A stretch of DNA of 22,573 bases from GYS-P2D sp964414425 (GTDB taxonomy: Bacteria; Bacteroidota; Bacteroidia; Chitinophagales; Saprospiraceae). Position numbers and translations under genes: made by a program. Shown here piece by piece: positions 7,807 to 15,776 of the stretch; position 1 is the first letter of the stretch; the number at the start of each line of letters is the position of its first letter. The notes below the pieces were generated by a model, which was given only the letters and a program-made list of their open reading frames with translations, was not told the origin of the DNA and searched no databases. The DNA lies in the NCBI GenBank assembly GCA_964414425.1, contig CAYPWL010000048.1, positions 1 to 22,573 of the forward strand, in the 5' to 3' direction.

Positions 7807-10206
7807 ATGTACCAAAAGATCATTTTTTGTTTATGCTTTACGAGCCTTATAGCTTGTAAATCGGATCAATCTAATCAATCATATGCCGAACTCCTATCTA
7901 CTGAAGATCGTAGTCAACTATCTATAGTTCCTCTACCCTATCATGTTGACTTACAAGAAGAGTCTTATATCTTGTCAGAACCGATAAACTGGGTACTCGA
8001 AGGAGCGACAGACAAGGTATCCAAACAAGCCTTCAGCACAGCATCGAGCTGGATCGACAAGCTATTATTAAGAGAAGGTGAGAAAACCTGGACCATCACC
8101 CTGTCTGCGCAGAATAGTGCACCTGCTTCGCCTCATCTCAATATGGATGAATCTTACACCTTAAAAGTTGACAACTATGAGATCACACTGACAGCAGCTA
8201 CGGGTATCGGCATCGAGCGAGGTCTCCAGACTCTCCGTCAGCTCATCACTAATGACAACAACACCTATACCCTACCTCGCTGCACGATATATGATCAGCC
8301 TCAATACAGCTGGCGAGGTCTGATGATCGATGTCAGCAGACACTTCATCCCAATAGATATACTCTATCAGAACATAGACGCAATGGCTATTGCCAAGATG
8401 AATGTATTACACTTGCACCTCACTGACAATCAGGGATTTAGGATAGAATCTAAGACCTACCCTAAGCTTCATGAGGTAGGTTCTGGTGGACAGTATTATA
8501 CTCAGAATGAGATGAAGCAACTCATCCAATATGCCTCTGATCGAGGGATTAGGATCGTGCCAGAGTTTGACATGCCAGGTCATGCTTCAGGATGGCTTAC
8601 TGCATATCCAGAATATGGTGTAGCGGATAGTTATAAATTACGTGAGAGATACGGGGTATTCCCAGATGCGATCGACCCAACTAATCAAGATGTCTATCTG
8701 TTCTTGGCATCCTTCATAAAAGAGATGACAGACCTCTTTCCAGATCGATATATCCACATAGGCAGTGACGAGGTTATCCCAACAGAGTGGCAAGAGAGTG
8801 AGCAAATCACTCAGTTCATGCAAGACAAAGGACTCAAGTCTTACAATGATCTGCAGACTTACTTTAACCTACGTCTGTCCGACATCATGTTCAGAGCAAA
8901 GAAGAAAATGATCGCTTGGGATGAGGCAACTCGACCAGAATTAGCCAAGACGGGCACTACTATCCAAGCATGGCGTAGCAAAGATGCAGTGTATAATGCC
9001 ATAGCTATCAATAGCCCTGCTATACTCTCACACGGCTGGTATCTCGATCACAAATTGCCGATGTCAGAATTGTACTCAGTAGACCCGTCTGAGCAACCCG
9101 ACTATATGAAGATCGAGATCGACAGAGATCATTGGAGTGCCTATAATCTAAGCTCCCTAAGTGATCTGGTTAATGAGGGGAGCACGATGTTTCTCTTTGG
9201 ACCAAAGGACAACTCCAGAGGAATCCTCAATATGATGGGACAGCAGCACATCATTGAGAACATCAACTGGGATAATAATACGATGAACTTCTCATTTACT
9301 AATGCGGCAGGACCTCTCGACGTACAACTTGAGGCAACAGATGATCAGCTCAGTGGCACTATTAGTTTATCATTCGTCGGTATCCCAATTAATGGGACAA
9401 AAGTAGGTGGACACGACATGGCCGACGGGATGGTACTTCCTAATTTTCAAAAGCCCGCTGAGCCGACTGCTGACCAAATTGATATGATCCTTGGCGGAGA
9501 GGCAGCCATGTGGTCAGAGTGGGTCGATGAGACTAATATCAACTCTCGCATATGGCCAAGAGCTCTTGCTGTAGCAGAGAGACTCTGGAGCCCTCAGAGT
9601 CACACTTCAGATACGGATGACCTGTATAGACGAGTAGCTCATACCACAGCTATCCTATCTGAAATTAAAGTCATCAATGATCGTAATGTCTTAGCAGCCA
9701 TCTCTAAATGGACTTATGATCCAGATCAACTGCGAAGTCTATTCTCATTCCTCAATCTGTTAGAAGAGGTGAAATACTATAACCGCTGGCAGTCAGACCC
9801 AAATCATAATATCCAGACTCCTATGACCAGAGTAGCCGACATCGTGCAAGCAGAGTCAATAGGTGGGTATGAATTCAACAAGCTTGTCACTCAGCATATC
9901 AATCAACCTACGGATGAGTCTAAATCCGAGATTATCAGCTACATAGCAGATTGGTCTATGGTATATGACGAACTAAAAAACCTGCTCATTGGTCATCCTG
10001 ATTTAGGCGATGTGGAGTACCATGCTTTAGTATTGTCAGATCTATCTAAGATGTATGCCGTACTGAGCTCTGGTCGACAACTGAGTGAACAGAACTTAGC
10101 CTATATCAAGTCCGTCATAGACAGTAGGCAGCAATCAAGGGCTGGCACAATATTGTCTGTACTCCCTGGGCTACTAAAGTTGATCTCCTCTCAATCCGAA
10201 AATTAG
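7807..10206 (+). CDS. GH20 beta-N-acetylhexosaminidase lipoprotein
   Basis: A 799-residue glycoside hydrolase family 20 enzyme that would remove terminal N-acetylglucosamine or N-acetylgalactosamine from chitin oligomers or glycans. A lipoprotein signal ends at C17 (SLIAC), placing it in the envelope. An N-terminal GH20b-like domain (about 38-165) precedes the TIM barrel, which opens at WRGLMIDVSRHF (169-180). LHLHLTDNQGFR (201-212) and PEFDMPGH (252-259) are classic family strands, and D321-E322 in HIGSDEV is the catalytic pair for substrate-assisted hydrolysis. GGEAAMWSEW (563-572) closes the barrel. Between about 425 and 560 there is an insertion with beta-sandwich character that makes the barrel unusually long. 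The C-terminal ~200 residues are helical. The gene is separated from both neighbours by 140-220 bases and looks monocistronic. Confidence 0.92.
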   Translation: MYQKIIFCLCFTSLIACKSDQSNQSYAELLSTEDRSQLSIVPLPYHVDLQEESYILSEPINWVLEGATDKVSKQAFSTASSWIDKLLLREGEKTWTITLSAQNSAPASPHLNMDESYTLKVDNYEITLTAATGIGIERGLQTLRQLITNDNNTYTLPRCTIYDQPQYSWRGLMIDVSRHFIPIDILYQNIDAMAIAKMNVLHLHLTDNQGFRIESKTYPKLHEVGSGGQYYTQNEMKQLIQYASDRGIRIVPEFDMPGHASGWLTAYPEYGVADSYKLRERYGVFPDAIDPTNQDVYLFLASFIKEMTDLFPDRYIHIGSDEVIPTEWQESEQITQFMQDKGLKSYNDLQTYFNLRLSDIMFRAKKKMIAWDEATRPELAKTGTTIQAWRSKDAVYNAIAINSPAILSHGWYLDHKLPMSELYSVDPSEQPDYMKIEIDRDHWSAYNLSSLSDLVNEGSTMFLFGPKDNSRGILNMMGQQHIIENINWDNNTMNFSFTNAAGPLDVQLEATDDQLSGTISLSFVGIPINGTKVGGHDMADGMVLPNFQKPAEPTADQIDMILGGEAAMWSEWVDETNINSRIWPRALAVAERLWSPQSHTSDTDDLYRRVAHTTAILSEIKVINDRNVLAAISKWTYDPDQLRSLFSFLNLLEEVKYYNRWQSDPNHNIQTPMTRVADIVQAESIGGYEFNKLVTQHINQPTDESKSEIISYIADWSMVYDELKNLLIGHPDLGDVEYHALVLSDLSKMYAVLSSGRQLSEQNLAYIKSVIDSRQQSRAGTILSVLPGLLKLISSQSEN

Positions 10207-10252
10207 TCTTTGAAGCCAACATTGACAGGGGTCTATAAGAGCAAGATCTGTG

Positions 10253-10279
10253 TGGTACCATGAGTACCAGAAAATTTTT
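10253..10279 (+). terminator. weak candidate terminator after the hexosaminidase gene
   Basis: TGGTAC and GTACCA form a 6-bp stem with a CATGA loop, followed by GAAAATTTTT. The T-run starts five bases after the stem, so it is a poor fit. The location, 47 bases past the hexosaminidase stop and ahead of the next operon, is appropriate. The rest of the 10207-10429 gap shows no gene and no FMN riboswitch motif. Confidence 0.3.
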
Positions 10280-10429
10280 CCGCTTTAACATTAAGGTGTT
10301 ATGTCGTTTATATTCTTGCCTGTACATTTTTATAAACTTAATGCTCCGAGTAATATTTAAATATGGTAAGCAGCCTTTTATAGGCTAACCAACGTAATTC
10401 AAAAAAACCACTCAAACTCGAGCAAGGAT

Positions 10430-11056
10430 ATGTTAGCAATTAAGAGATCTGAAATGAAACGCACCATACTGAGAGAGCAAAGTAAGGTAGTGATTCCTAC
10501 AAAGCATGGAAATTTTTTAATGTCTGCCTTTTCACACGATCACAAGGACAGAATGCCACACCTGGTATTGAGTCATGGCGATAGAGAGCATTGGGACGTA
10601 GCTAATGTGCGCATTCATTCAGAGTGTATTACGGGTGACTTATTTGGTTCATTAAGATGTGAATGTGGTGAGCAGCTTAACAGCTCGTTAGAGTATATAA
10701 AAGCGAACGAAGGATTACTCATCTACCTTAGACAAGAAGGTAGAGGTATCGGTATCATCAATAAGCTAAAGGCATATGTTGAACAAGATAAAGGTATGGA
10801 TACTGCACAAGCTAATGAGCATCTTGGATTTGGATTAGATGATCGCAACTATGACGTCGCCATCCAAATATTAAATTATTACGGAATCAATAGAATAAAC
10901 CTGTTGACTAATAATCCAGAGAAGATTGCCGCTTTTGATGATAGTAATATCGCAGTGGTTAATAGATTGCCATTAGAGATCGAGCCTAATGAGACTAACT
11001 ACAAGTATTTGCATACAAAAAAAGAAGTGTTCGGCCATTTATTAGAACAAGTATGA
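10430..11056 (+). CDS. ribA: stand-alone GTP cyclohydrolase II
   Basis: A 208-residue enzyme that opens the imidazole ring of GTP and releases pyrophosphate and formate to give a diamino-ribosylamino-pyrimidinone phosphate. The zinc ligands are C66, C77 and C79 (SECITGDLFGSLRCECGEQL); the substrate loop LRQEGRGIG (100-108), the catalytic D137 and R139 in DDRNY and the LLTNNPEK segment (158-165) are all intact. It lacks the DHBP synthase half that most Bacteroidota RibBA proteins carry, so it is probably an extra copy serving the following genes and not flavin supply. It heads a 12-gene plus-strand unit and overlaps the next gene by four bases (ATGA). A second ATG eight codons in, at 10454, is an equally possible start. 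Confidence 0.92.
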   Translation: MLAIKRSEMKRTILREQSKVVIPTKHGNFLMSAFSHDHKDRMPHLVLSHGDREHWDVANVRIHSECITGDLFGSLRCECGEQLNSSLEYIKANEGLLIYLRQEGRGIGIINKLKAYVEQDKGMDTAQANEHLGFGLDDRNYDVAIQILNYYGINRINLLTNNPEKIAAFDDSNIAVVNRLPLEIEPNETNYKYLHTKKEVFGHLLEQV

Positions 11057-12006
11057 TACCCACCGATCAACTCTGGGAAGGCTTATTAGCCTTGAGAAAA
11101 CGTCTAAAAAGCGACACCCCCGATCTGATCGCCTGTAGTTATTCCGAAGGATTATTTCACCTACACAGCGAGGCTGAGGATCTGCAATCCATACATGCCG
11201 AAGCGATGATCATATGGGGGAAAACCGAAGACATTACTATAGGTCAGGACTTGAAGCCGCATAAGTCACCCTTCGGAGGTTTTAAGATGTATTGCGCACG
11301 CTCGCTACACGTTACGGAATCAAATTTCTTATCGCTATACTGGCCGCTATGCTTTATTGGTCTGATTGACAGGCCAACTCCATTCGTATTCCTACATATG
11401 GCATGCAGCATCGATGGTAAAGTTGCCACGCTTGATGGAGACTCTAAATGGATCGGCAACGAAGAAAATTTAATCCATGCCCATCGGTTACGAGCATTAG
11501 TCGATACCGTTATGGTAGGTGCCAAAACTGTCCTTCATGACAATCCAACGCTCACTGTTAGACATGTAATAGGCAATAGTCCTATAAGATTGATATTGAG
11601 CAATCATACGATGGATTTTGCAGCCTTGACCCATACTCCTGAAGTTCAAACATTCTTACTCAGGGAGAAAGAATATCAGAGTACTGATAGCCACAAGAGC
11701 TTCAGCAAGGTGATTTACTATGATGGGGCAAGCGAAGCACAAAAAATCGACCAGCTACTCATCAAGCTCAAGGGCGAAGGGATCAATTCGATCCTCATAG
11801 AAGGAGGTCCTCAGACAGCAAGTACATTTTTAAGAAATAAATCGATCGACATAGCACAGTTTCACATGGCTCCCCTCATATTGGGCAGTGGCAAGAGCTG
11901 CATAAATCTCAACGATGTATGCAGCATCGGTGATGGAAAAAAACTCTCCGATCATGTCTGGCACGCTATGGGTGATACTCAGATGATTACGGCAAGACCC
12001 TCATGA
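11053..12006 (+). CDS. RibD_C / dihydrofolate-reductase-fold reductase without deaminase domain
   Basis: A 317-residue protein whose residues from about 110 to 315 match the RibD C-terminal reductase: S119-IDGKVA, the long segment HRLRALVDTVMVGAKTVL (144-161) leading to HDNPTLTVR, and ILIEGGP (247-253) for NADPH binding. In riboflavin synthesis this domain reduces the ribosyl chain of the GTP cyclohydrolase II product to ribityl. The zinc deaminase half of RibD is missing: there is no PCxxC motif. In its place is a ~105-residue N-terminal region that I do not recognise. It overlaps ribA upstream and the dehydrogenase downstream by four bases each, so the three are translationally coupled. I infer it acts on the product of the preceding enzyme or a derivative. 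Confidence 0.85.
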   Translation: MIPTDQLWEGLLALRKRLKSDTPDLIACSYSEGLFHLHSEAEDLQSIHAEAMIIWGKTEDITIGQDLKPHKSPFGGFKMYCARSLHVTESNFLSLYWPLCFIGLIDRPTPFVFLHMACSIDGKVATLDGDSKWIGNEENLIHAHRLRALVDTVMVGAKTVLHDNPTLTVRHVIGNSPIRLILSNHTMDFAALTHTPEVQTFLLREKEYQSTDSHKSFSKVIYYDGASEAQKIDQLLIKLKGEGINSILIEGGPQTASTFLRNKSIDIAQFHMAPLILGSGKSCINLNDVCSIGDGKKLSDHVWHAMGDTQMITARPS

Positions 12007-12953
12007 TCGCACAATCTTTATGGCATATTAGTAGGGATCAGTCAGAACTCAGAAGTGTAGACATCTCCAGAGCTTTGGACCTAAATCAATTGATGCTCCA
12101 TACGGACTATTCTCTCATATCCACGGGAACAGAAAAATTAGTCAGCATGGGTAGGGTGCCCGAATCGCTCTATAATGTGATGGGTGTACCCTATATGGAT
12201 GGAGAATTCACATTTCCGATAAAATATGGCTACTCTACGATCGGTACACATGGTGATCAACTATATCATGTGATGCACCCCCATCAAGATGCCATACTCG
12301 TCCAAACCGAGGAAGCATATGCACTATCAGAACCAATACCAGGCTATAGAGCAACCTTAATCAGTAATGTAGAGACCACCGTTAACGCCATATGGGATGC
12401 AGACTTACAGAAAGATGAATCCATTGCAATATGCGGATATGGTAATATCGGGTCGCTCCTATCATTAACCCTACGCCACTTTGGTTATAAAGATGTATCG
12501 ATAATCGAGCCCAATGCCTGGCGTCAAGAGCAAGCAGAGCAGTTGGGGTTTGACGTAATCAGCCTAACGGACCAAGTTGAGTATGACCTTATCTTTCATA
12601 CCTCAGCTAATGAGCAAGGCTTACAATATTGTATCGACCATCTCAACCCTGAAGGTCGGGTGATAGAGTTGAGTTGGTATGGCAATAAGAAGACAAGTCT
12701 GAATCTCGGTGGTGATTTTCATTATAAGAGACTCAAACTCATCAGTAGCCAAGTCTCCCAGATATCGCCGTTGGCTCCAGAGCACACAACTTACCTGAGT
12801 CGCAAGCAACTTGCTGAGCGAGTCTTAACAGATAAGTCATTTGACCAGCTGATCTCTGACTTCGTACCATTTGATCAGACCCCAGCATTCTATAATGATC
12901 TTAGAAATGATAAGCTTCCAAATGGCCTCATTTGGATTATAAAATACAATTGA
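12003..12953 (+). CDS. medium-chain dehydrogenase-like oxidoreductase lacking zinc ligands
   Basis: A 316-residue member of the medium-chain (zinc-type alcohol) dehydrogenase superfamily. The N-terminal catalytic half has the STGTE segment (40-44) and KYGYSTIG (74-81) where zinc enzymes have GHE, and there is no Cys at either catalytic-zinc position, so the enzyme is probably metal-free. The Rossmann half has G145-Y-G147-N-I-G150 for NAD(P)H. It starts inside the stop of the reductase gene (ATGA) and is followed one base later by the PTPS-like gene. Such BchC-like or quinone-reductase-like proteins oxidise or reduce alcohols, aldehydes or enones. Its substrate is presumably an intermediate of the same pathway. 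Confidence 0.8.
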   Translation: MIAQSLWHISRDQSELRSVDISRALDLNQLMLHTDYSLISTGTEKLVSMGRVPESLYNVMGVPYMDGEFTFPIKYGYSTIGTHGDQLYHVMHPHQDAILVQTEEAYALSEPIPGYRATLISNVETTVNAIWDADLQKDESIAICGYGNIGSLLSLTLRHFGYKDVSIIEPNAWRQEQAEQLGFDVISLTDQVEYDLIFHTSANEQGLQYCIDHLNPEGRVIELSWYGNKKTSLNLGGDFHYKRLKLISSQVSQISPLAPEHTTYLSRKQLAERVLTDKSFDQLISDFVPFDQTPAFYNDLRNDKLPNGLIWIIKYN

Positions 12954-12954
12954 T

Positions 12955-13326
12955 ATGTACAGCGTAAAAATTAGAAAGTCGATTATGATCGCTCACTCCC
13001 TGCCGCATCCATTTTTTGGGCCCGCTCAAAATTTACATGGTGCCACTTATGTAGTCGACGTGATCTTCAGAAGTGAGCAACTCGATGAACATAATGTAGT
13101 GATAGATATCGGTAAAGCTCACGATATCACTGCCAAAGTGCTCGAACCATTGAAATATCAGAACCTCGATGAATTAGAGATCTTCAAGGGACACTTAACT
13201 ACCACAGAGTTTGTGGCGAGGCATATCCATGATGAGGTCAAGAAAGAAGTGAGTTCATTTTTTGACGGTAGGATAAGCGTTGAGCTCGGTGAGACTCACG
13301 ATGCCTGGGCAAGCTACGAAGGATAA
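12955..13326 (+). CDS. 6-pyruvoyl-tetrahydropterin synthase / QueD-fold protein with altered active site
   Basis: A 123-residue T-fold protein, the family's usual length. It keeps the first metal His (H14 in IAHSLP), the second (H28 in NLHGATY), the TTTE segment (82-85) and the pterin-anchoring E113 in GETHDAW. The standard CxxxHGH motif reads A24-QNL-H28-G-A30, so the catalytic Cys and the third metal His are both replaced by Ala, and the usual LDH triad reads L71-D72-E73. A normal 6-carboxy- or 6-pyruvoyl-tetrahydropterin synthase reaction is therefore unlikely. It still probably binds a pterin- or pyrimidine-like ring. It lies one base after the dehydrogenase gene and belongs to the same operon as GTP cyclohydrolase II. 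I recall, without being able to check, similar HGAT-type proteins beside RibA/RibD_C genes in Alphaproteobacteria. Confidence 0.82.
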   Translation: MYSVKIRKSIMIAHSLPHPFFGPAQNLHGATYVVDVIFRSEQLDEHNVVIDIGKAHDITAKVLEPLKYQNLDELEIFKGHLTTTEFVARHIHDEVKKEVSSFFDGRISVELGETHDAWASYEG

Positions 13327-13356
13327 GCTCGAACGGATTAGGAGATATTTTCACTG

Positions 13357-15075
13357 ATGATGGAAGGACTAGAATTTTGGTTGTTATTTGGTGGAGTCAA
13401 TGTGCTCTTCTTCATACCATTCTATCTACTTAATTTTAGAAATCAGGCAAACCCTCTGCACTTCTTAGTAGATCCCACTACTTCAACGAAGCAGAAGCTC
13501 AAGCTCCCCTTTATCAAATTTTCAAGTGATCCCTTTAGAGTAAACATGGACTATACGTTAGTTCTATTACTTCTGATGATCATCGGATCAAGCCAGCCAG
13601 CGGCTGCTTTTGCTCTGAGCGCCCTGGCGGTCTTCACGTGGATCGTTATCATCTACTCGGCTGCCATGTTGTACATATTTGAACATACTCCTATTATCAT
13701 AGCGGATCTGAAGTTCATGTATAGCGGGTTAGTCATATTAAAATCCTGGAAGTATCTATTATTCCTTGTGCTATTTATACTTGTCGGATTGATGCTTTAC
13801 GGCTTTTACCAAGTGAGCGGCTATCTGCTTGAGTTTGACGTTCCCTTATATCAACTGAACATCGCATTCATCGGGTTAGCAGCATTAGGTCTATTTAAGC
13901 CTAATCTGGAGTATAACATGTGGCATCAACGGACCGTATTGAGCCCACTGTTCTATCTCGGTATTAACTATACTCGTACCCTGAAGTATAAGGCGGTCTT
14001 AGACAAATCTGAAGCATTCTTTACTGATCTTGATCAGTACCATTCGCTACAGCTCAGTAAGAAGCCCAATATCGAAATGATTAGTGTTGAGTCCTATGGG
14101 TCCCTATTATTTGAGGATGAGGACTATGCTTCGGACTTCACCTCACTAGCTGAAGATAAGTTACAAGAGCTCAAAGCTCAAGGCTATCATGTGGCATCGA
14201 CATACTCCATACCACCTGCATTTGCTGGGGGGAGCTGGCTAAGTCATACTACGATCTGCTATGGAGTGAACATTGAGAATATCCATCTATACAACCTCCT
14301 ATTCAAGACTGACAACAACTTCAAAGGGTATCGCTCACTGTTTCACTATGTTGCTAAAGAGGGCTATACCAACATACTTGCGAATGCTATAGGTGGGTAT
14401 CGAGATGAAGTAGATTGGGCCTCTATCCACAAACAATATCAGTACGATCGGCTCATCGATGCAGAGGAAATTAACTACGATGGCTATGGATTCAAATTCT
14501 TAGGTGTGGGCAGTGTGCCTCCAGATCAATACTCGCTCTACAAGATTGCGGATATCATCTCTCGTGAACCTGAGGATAAGCCCTATTTCATGTTCTTCAG
14601 CACGCTCAATAGTCATACCCCCTTTCATAGTCCACAGCATATTGTAGTAGATCCACTCGGCGGAGATCAATACAATTCTACTAATAAAATAGACTTAAAC
14701 CTAAGTGTAAAAGAGCGCTATGCCCAAGCCATGAAATATCAGATTAACACTGTCACCGACTATTTGAATCACAGAGATGCCAATGATACGATATTCATTC
14801 TTTTTGGAGATCATCAACCTGGCCTCATCACCAAAAAGAAATTTGGATGGTATACACCCATACATGTCATCAGCAAGGATAAAAAGCTGATCGATGAGTT
14901 CATCAAATTCGGTTTTTTACCAGATCTCATCGGGCGTCATAATGACGAATACAACTTTACTCATGCAGGGTTCTACTCACATCTGATGGCTGCTATGGCG
15001 GCATGTTACAGTGATAATGGTCAGACGTATGAGACATTCTCCAACGGCATAAATACAGAAAATTGGTTCAAATAA
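13357..15075 (+). CDS. membrane sulfatase / alkaline-phosphatase superfamily protein, LtaS-like
   Basis: A 572-residue integral membrane hydrolase or transferase. The N-terminal ~205 residues hold about five membrane segments (near 7-26, 66-78, 82-108, 131-152, 165-181). The rest is an extracytoplasmic alkaline-phosphatase-fold domain. It has a metal-binding Glu in ISVESYG (E245), the nucleophile region GGSWLSHTT (291-299) where Ser or Thr is expected, NSHTPFH (418-424) and FGDHQPG with D485-H486 as metal ligands. This is the arrangement seen in lipoteichoic acid synthase and phosphoethanolamine transferases, which move phospho-alcohol groups from lipids onto glycans or lipids. It sits 30 bases after the PTPS-like gene and overlaps the CDP-alcohol phosphatidyltransferase by 13 bases, which supports a role with phospholipid headgroups. 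Confidence 0.8.
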   Translation: MMEGLEFWLLFGGVNVLFFIPFYLLNFRNQANPLHFLVDPTTSTKQKLKLPFIKFSSDPFRVNMDYTLVLLLLMIIGSSQPAAAFALSALAVFTWIVIIYSAAMLYIFEHTPIIIADLKFMYSGLVILKSWKYLLFLVLFILVGLMLYGFYQVSGYLLEFDVPLYQLNIAFIGLAALGLFKPNLEYNMWHQRTVLSPLFYLGINYTRTLKYKAVLDKSEAFFTDLDQYHSLQLSKKPNIEMISVESYGSLLFEDEDYASDFTSLAEDKLQELKAQGYHVASTYSIPPAFAGGSWLSHTTICYGVNIENIHLYNLLFKTDNNFKGYRSLFHYVAKEGYTNILANAIGGYRDEVDWASIHKQYQYDRLIDAEEINYDGYGFKFLGVGSVPPDQYSLYKIADIISREPEDKPYFMFFSTLNSHTPFHSPQHIVVDPLGGDQYNSTNKIDLNLSVKERYAQAMKYQINTVTDYLNHRDANDTIFILFGDHQPGLITKKKFGWYTPIHVISKDKKLIDEFIKFGFLPDLIGRHNDEYNFTHAGFYSHLMAAMAACYSDNGQTYETFSNGINTENWFK

Positions 15076-15776
15076 AGCGATATAACCGATTGTTCGCCGA
15101 TGATTCGGTTTGGGATATCATCCATGCCCTCCTCATGATCATCGGGGCACTGATCTCTATACAATCAAGTAGTACAATAGGATTGGTGCTCTTAGCGGCT
15201 GCTTCATTCGCTTACTACACTACGCTGAACACCGGGCCAGCATTTGCATATAAGCCCTTTAGGACCTATGCCAATTGGATTACTGCGGGCAGACTCTTGA
15301 TCCTAATGGTGATGATGGCCGTATGGCCACAGATACAGCACGTATATTTGGTAGTTGGGCTAATTGTAATCGTCTTACTTGATCGAGTTGATGGTCATGT
15401 GGCTCGCAGATATAAGCAAGAGTCATCTTGGGGGCGCGCCTGTGATGTAGAAGTCGATTCGCTCTATGTCTTGTTCTGTTGCATCTATCTCTACCTTAAT
15501 CAGATTGCGCCCGTATGGATAGTCATACCAGGACTCATGCGCTATAGCTATATCATCATACTGAAGATCATCAATCCATCAGTTCAAAAAGAAAGGAAAA
15601 ATAAGATCGCCAGCTACGTTGCCGGGATTTTCTTTATCAGTCTACTCTGGTCAATTGCCTACACAAGTGCCGTCCAACATATAGTGCTTATAGTTAGCTC
15701 AGCATTGATCGTTCTATCATTCTTGATATCGTATTACTATCTATGGATCGATAACCGAAATAGTCGTAGCTCATGA
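15063..15776 (+). CDS. CDP-alcohol phosphatidyltransferase
   Basis: A 237-residue polytopic enzyme with the full family signature D107-xx-D110-G-xx-A114-R115-x8-G124-x3-D128-x3-D132 at the end of a membrane helix. These enzymes swap CMP for an alcohol to make phospholipids or related phosphodiesters, using two metal ions held by the Asp residues. Several hydrophobic helices flank the motif (about 19-55, 73-106, 133-150, 180-225). The start is uncertain: the frame opens with TTG at 15063, thirteen bases inside the upstream gene, another TTG lies at 15090, and no ATG precedes the first helix. The stop overlaps the glycosyltransferase start (ATGA). Alcohol and lipid acceptor are not identifiable from sequence alone. 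Confidence 0.88.
   Translation: MVQIKRYNRLFADDSVWDIIHALLMIIGALISIQSSSTIGLVLLAAASFAYYTTLNTGPAFAYKPFRTYANWITAGRLLILMVMMAVWPQIQHVYLVVGLIVIVLLDRVDGHVARRYKQESSWGRACDVEVDSLYVLFCCIYLYLNQIAPVWIVIPGLMRYSYIIILKIINPSVQKERKNKIASYVAGIFFISLLWSIAYTSAVQHIVLIVSSALIVLSFLISYYYLWIDNRNSRSS

Noticed and set aside
10207..10429. Possible FMN riboswitch ahead of ribA, and a small AGCCT/AGGCT hairpin at 10372-10386
   Set aside because: None of the conserved FMN-element segments were visible, and the hairpin has only 5 bp with no T-run.
11188..11300. HAE triplet suggesting a deaminase domain in the RibD-like protein
   Set aside because: The second zinc motif PCxxC is missing, so a working deaminase cannot be supported.
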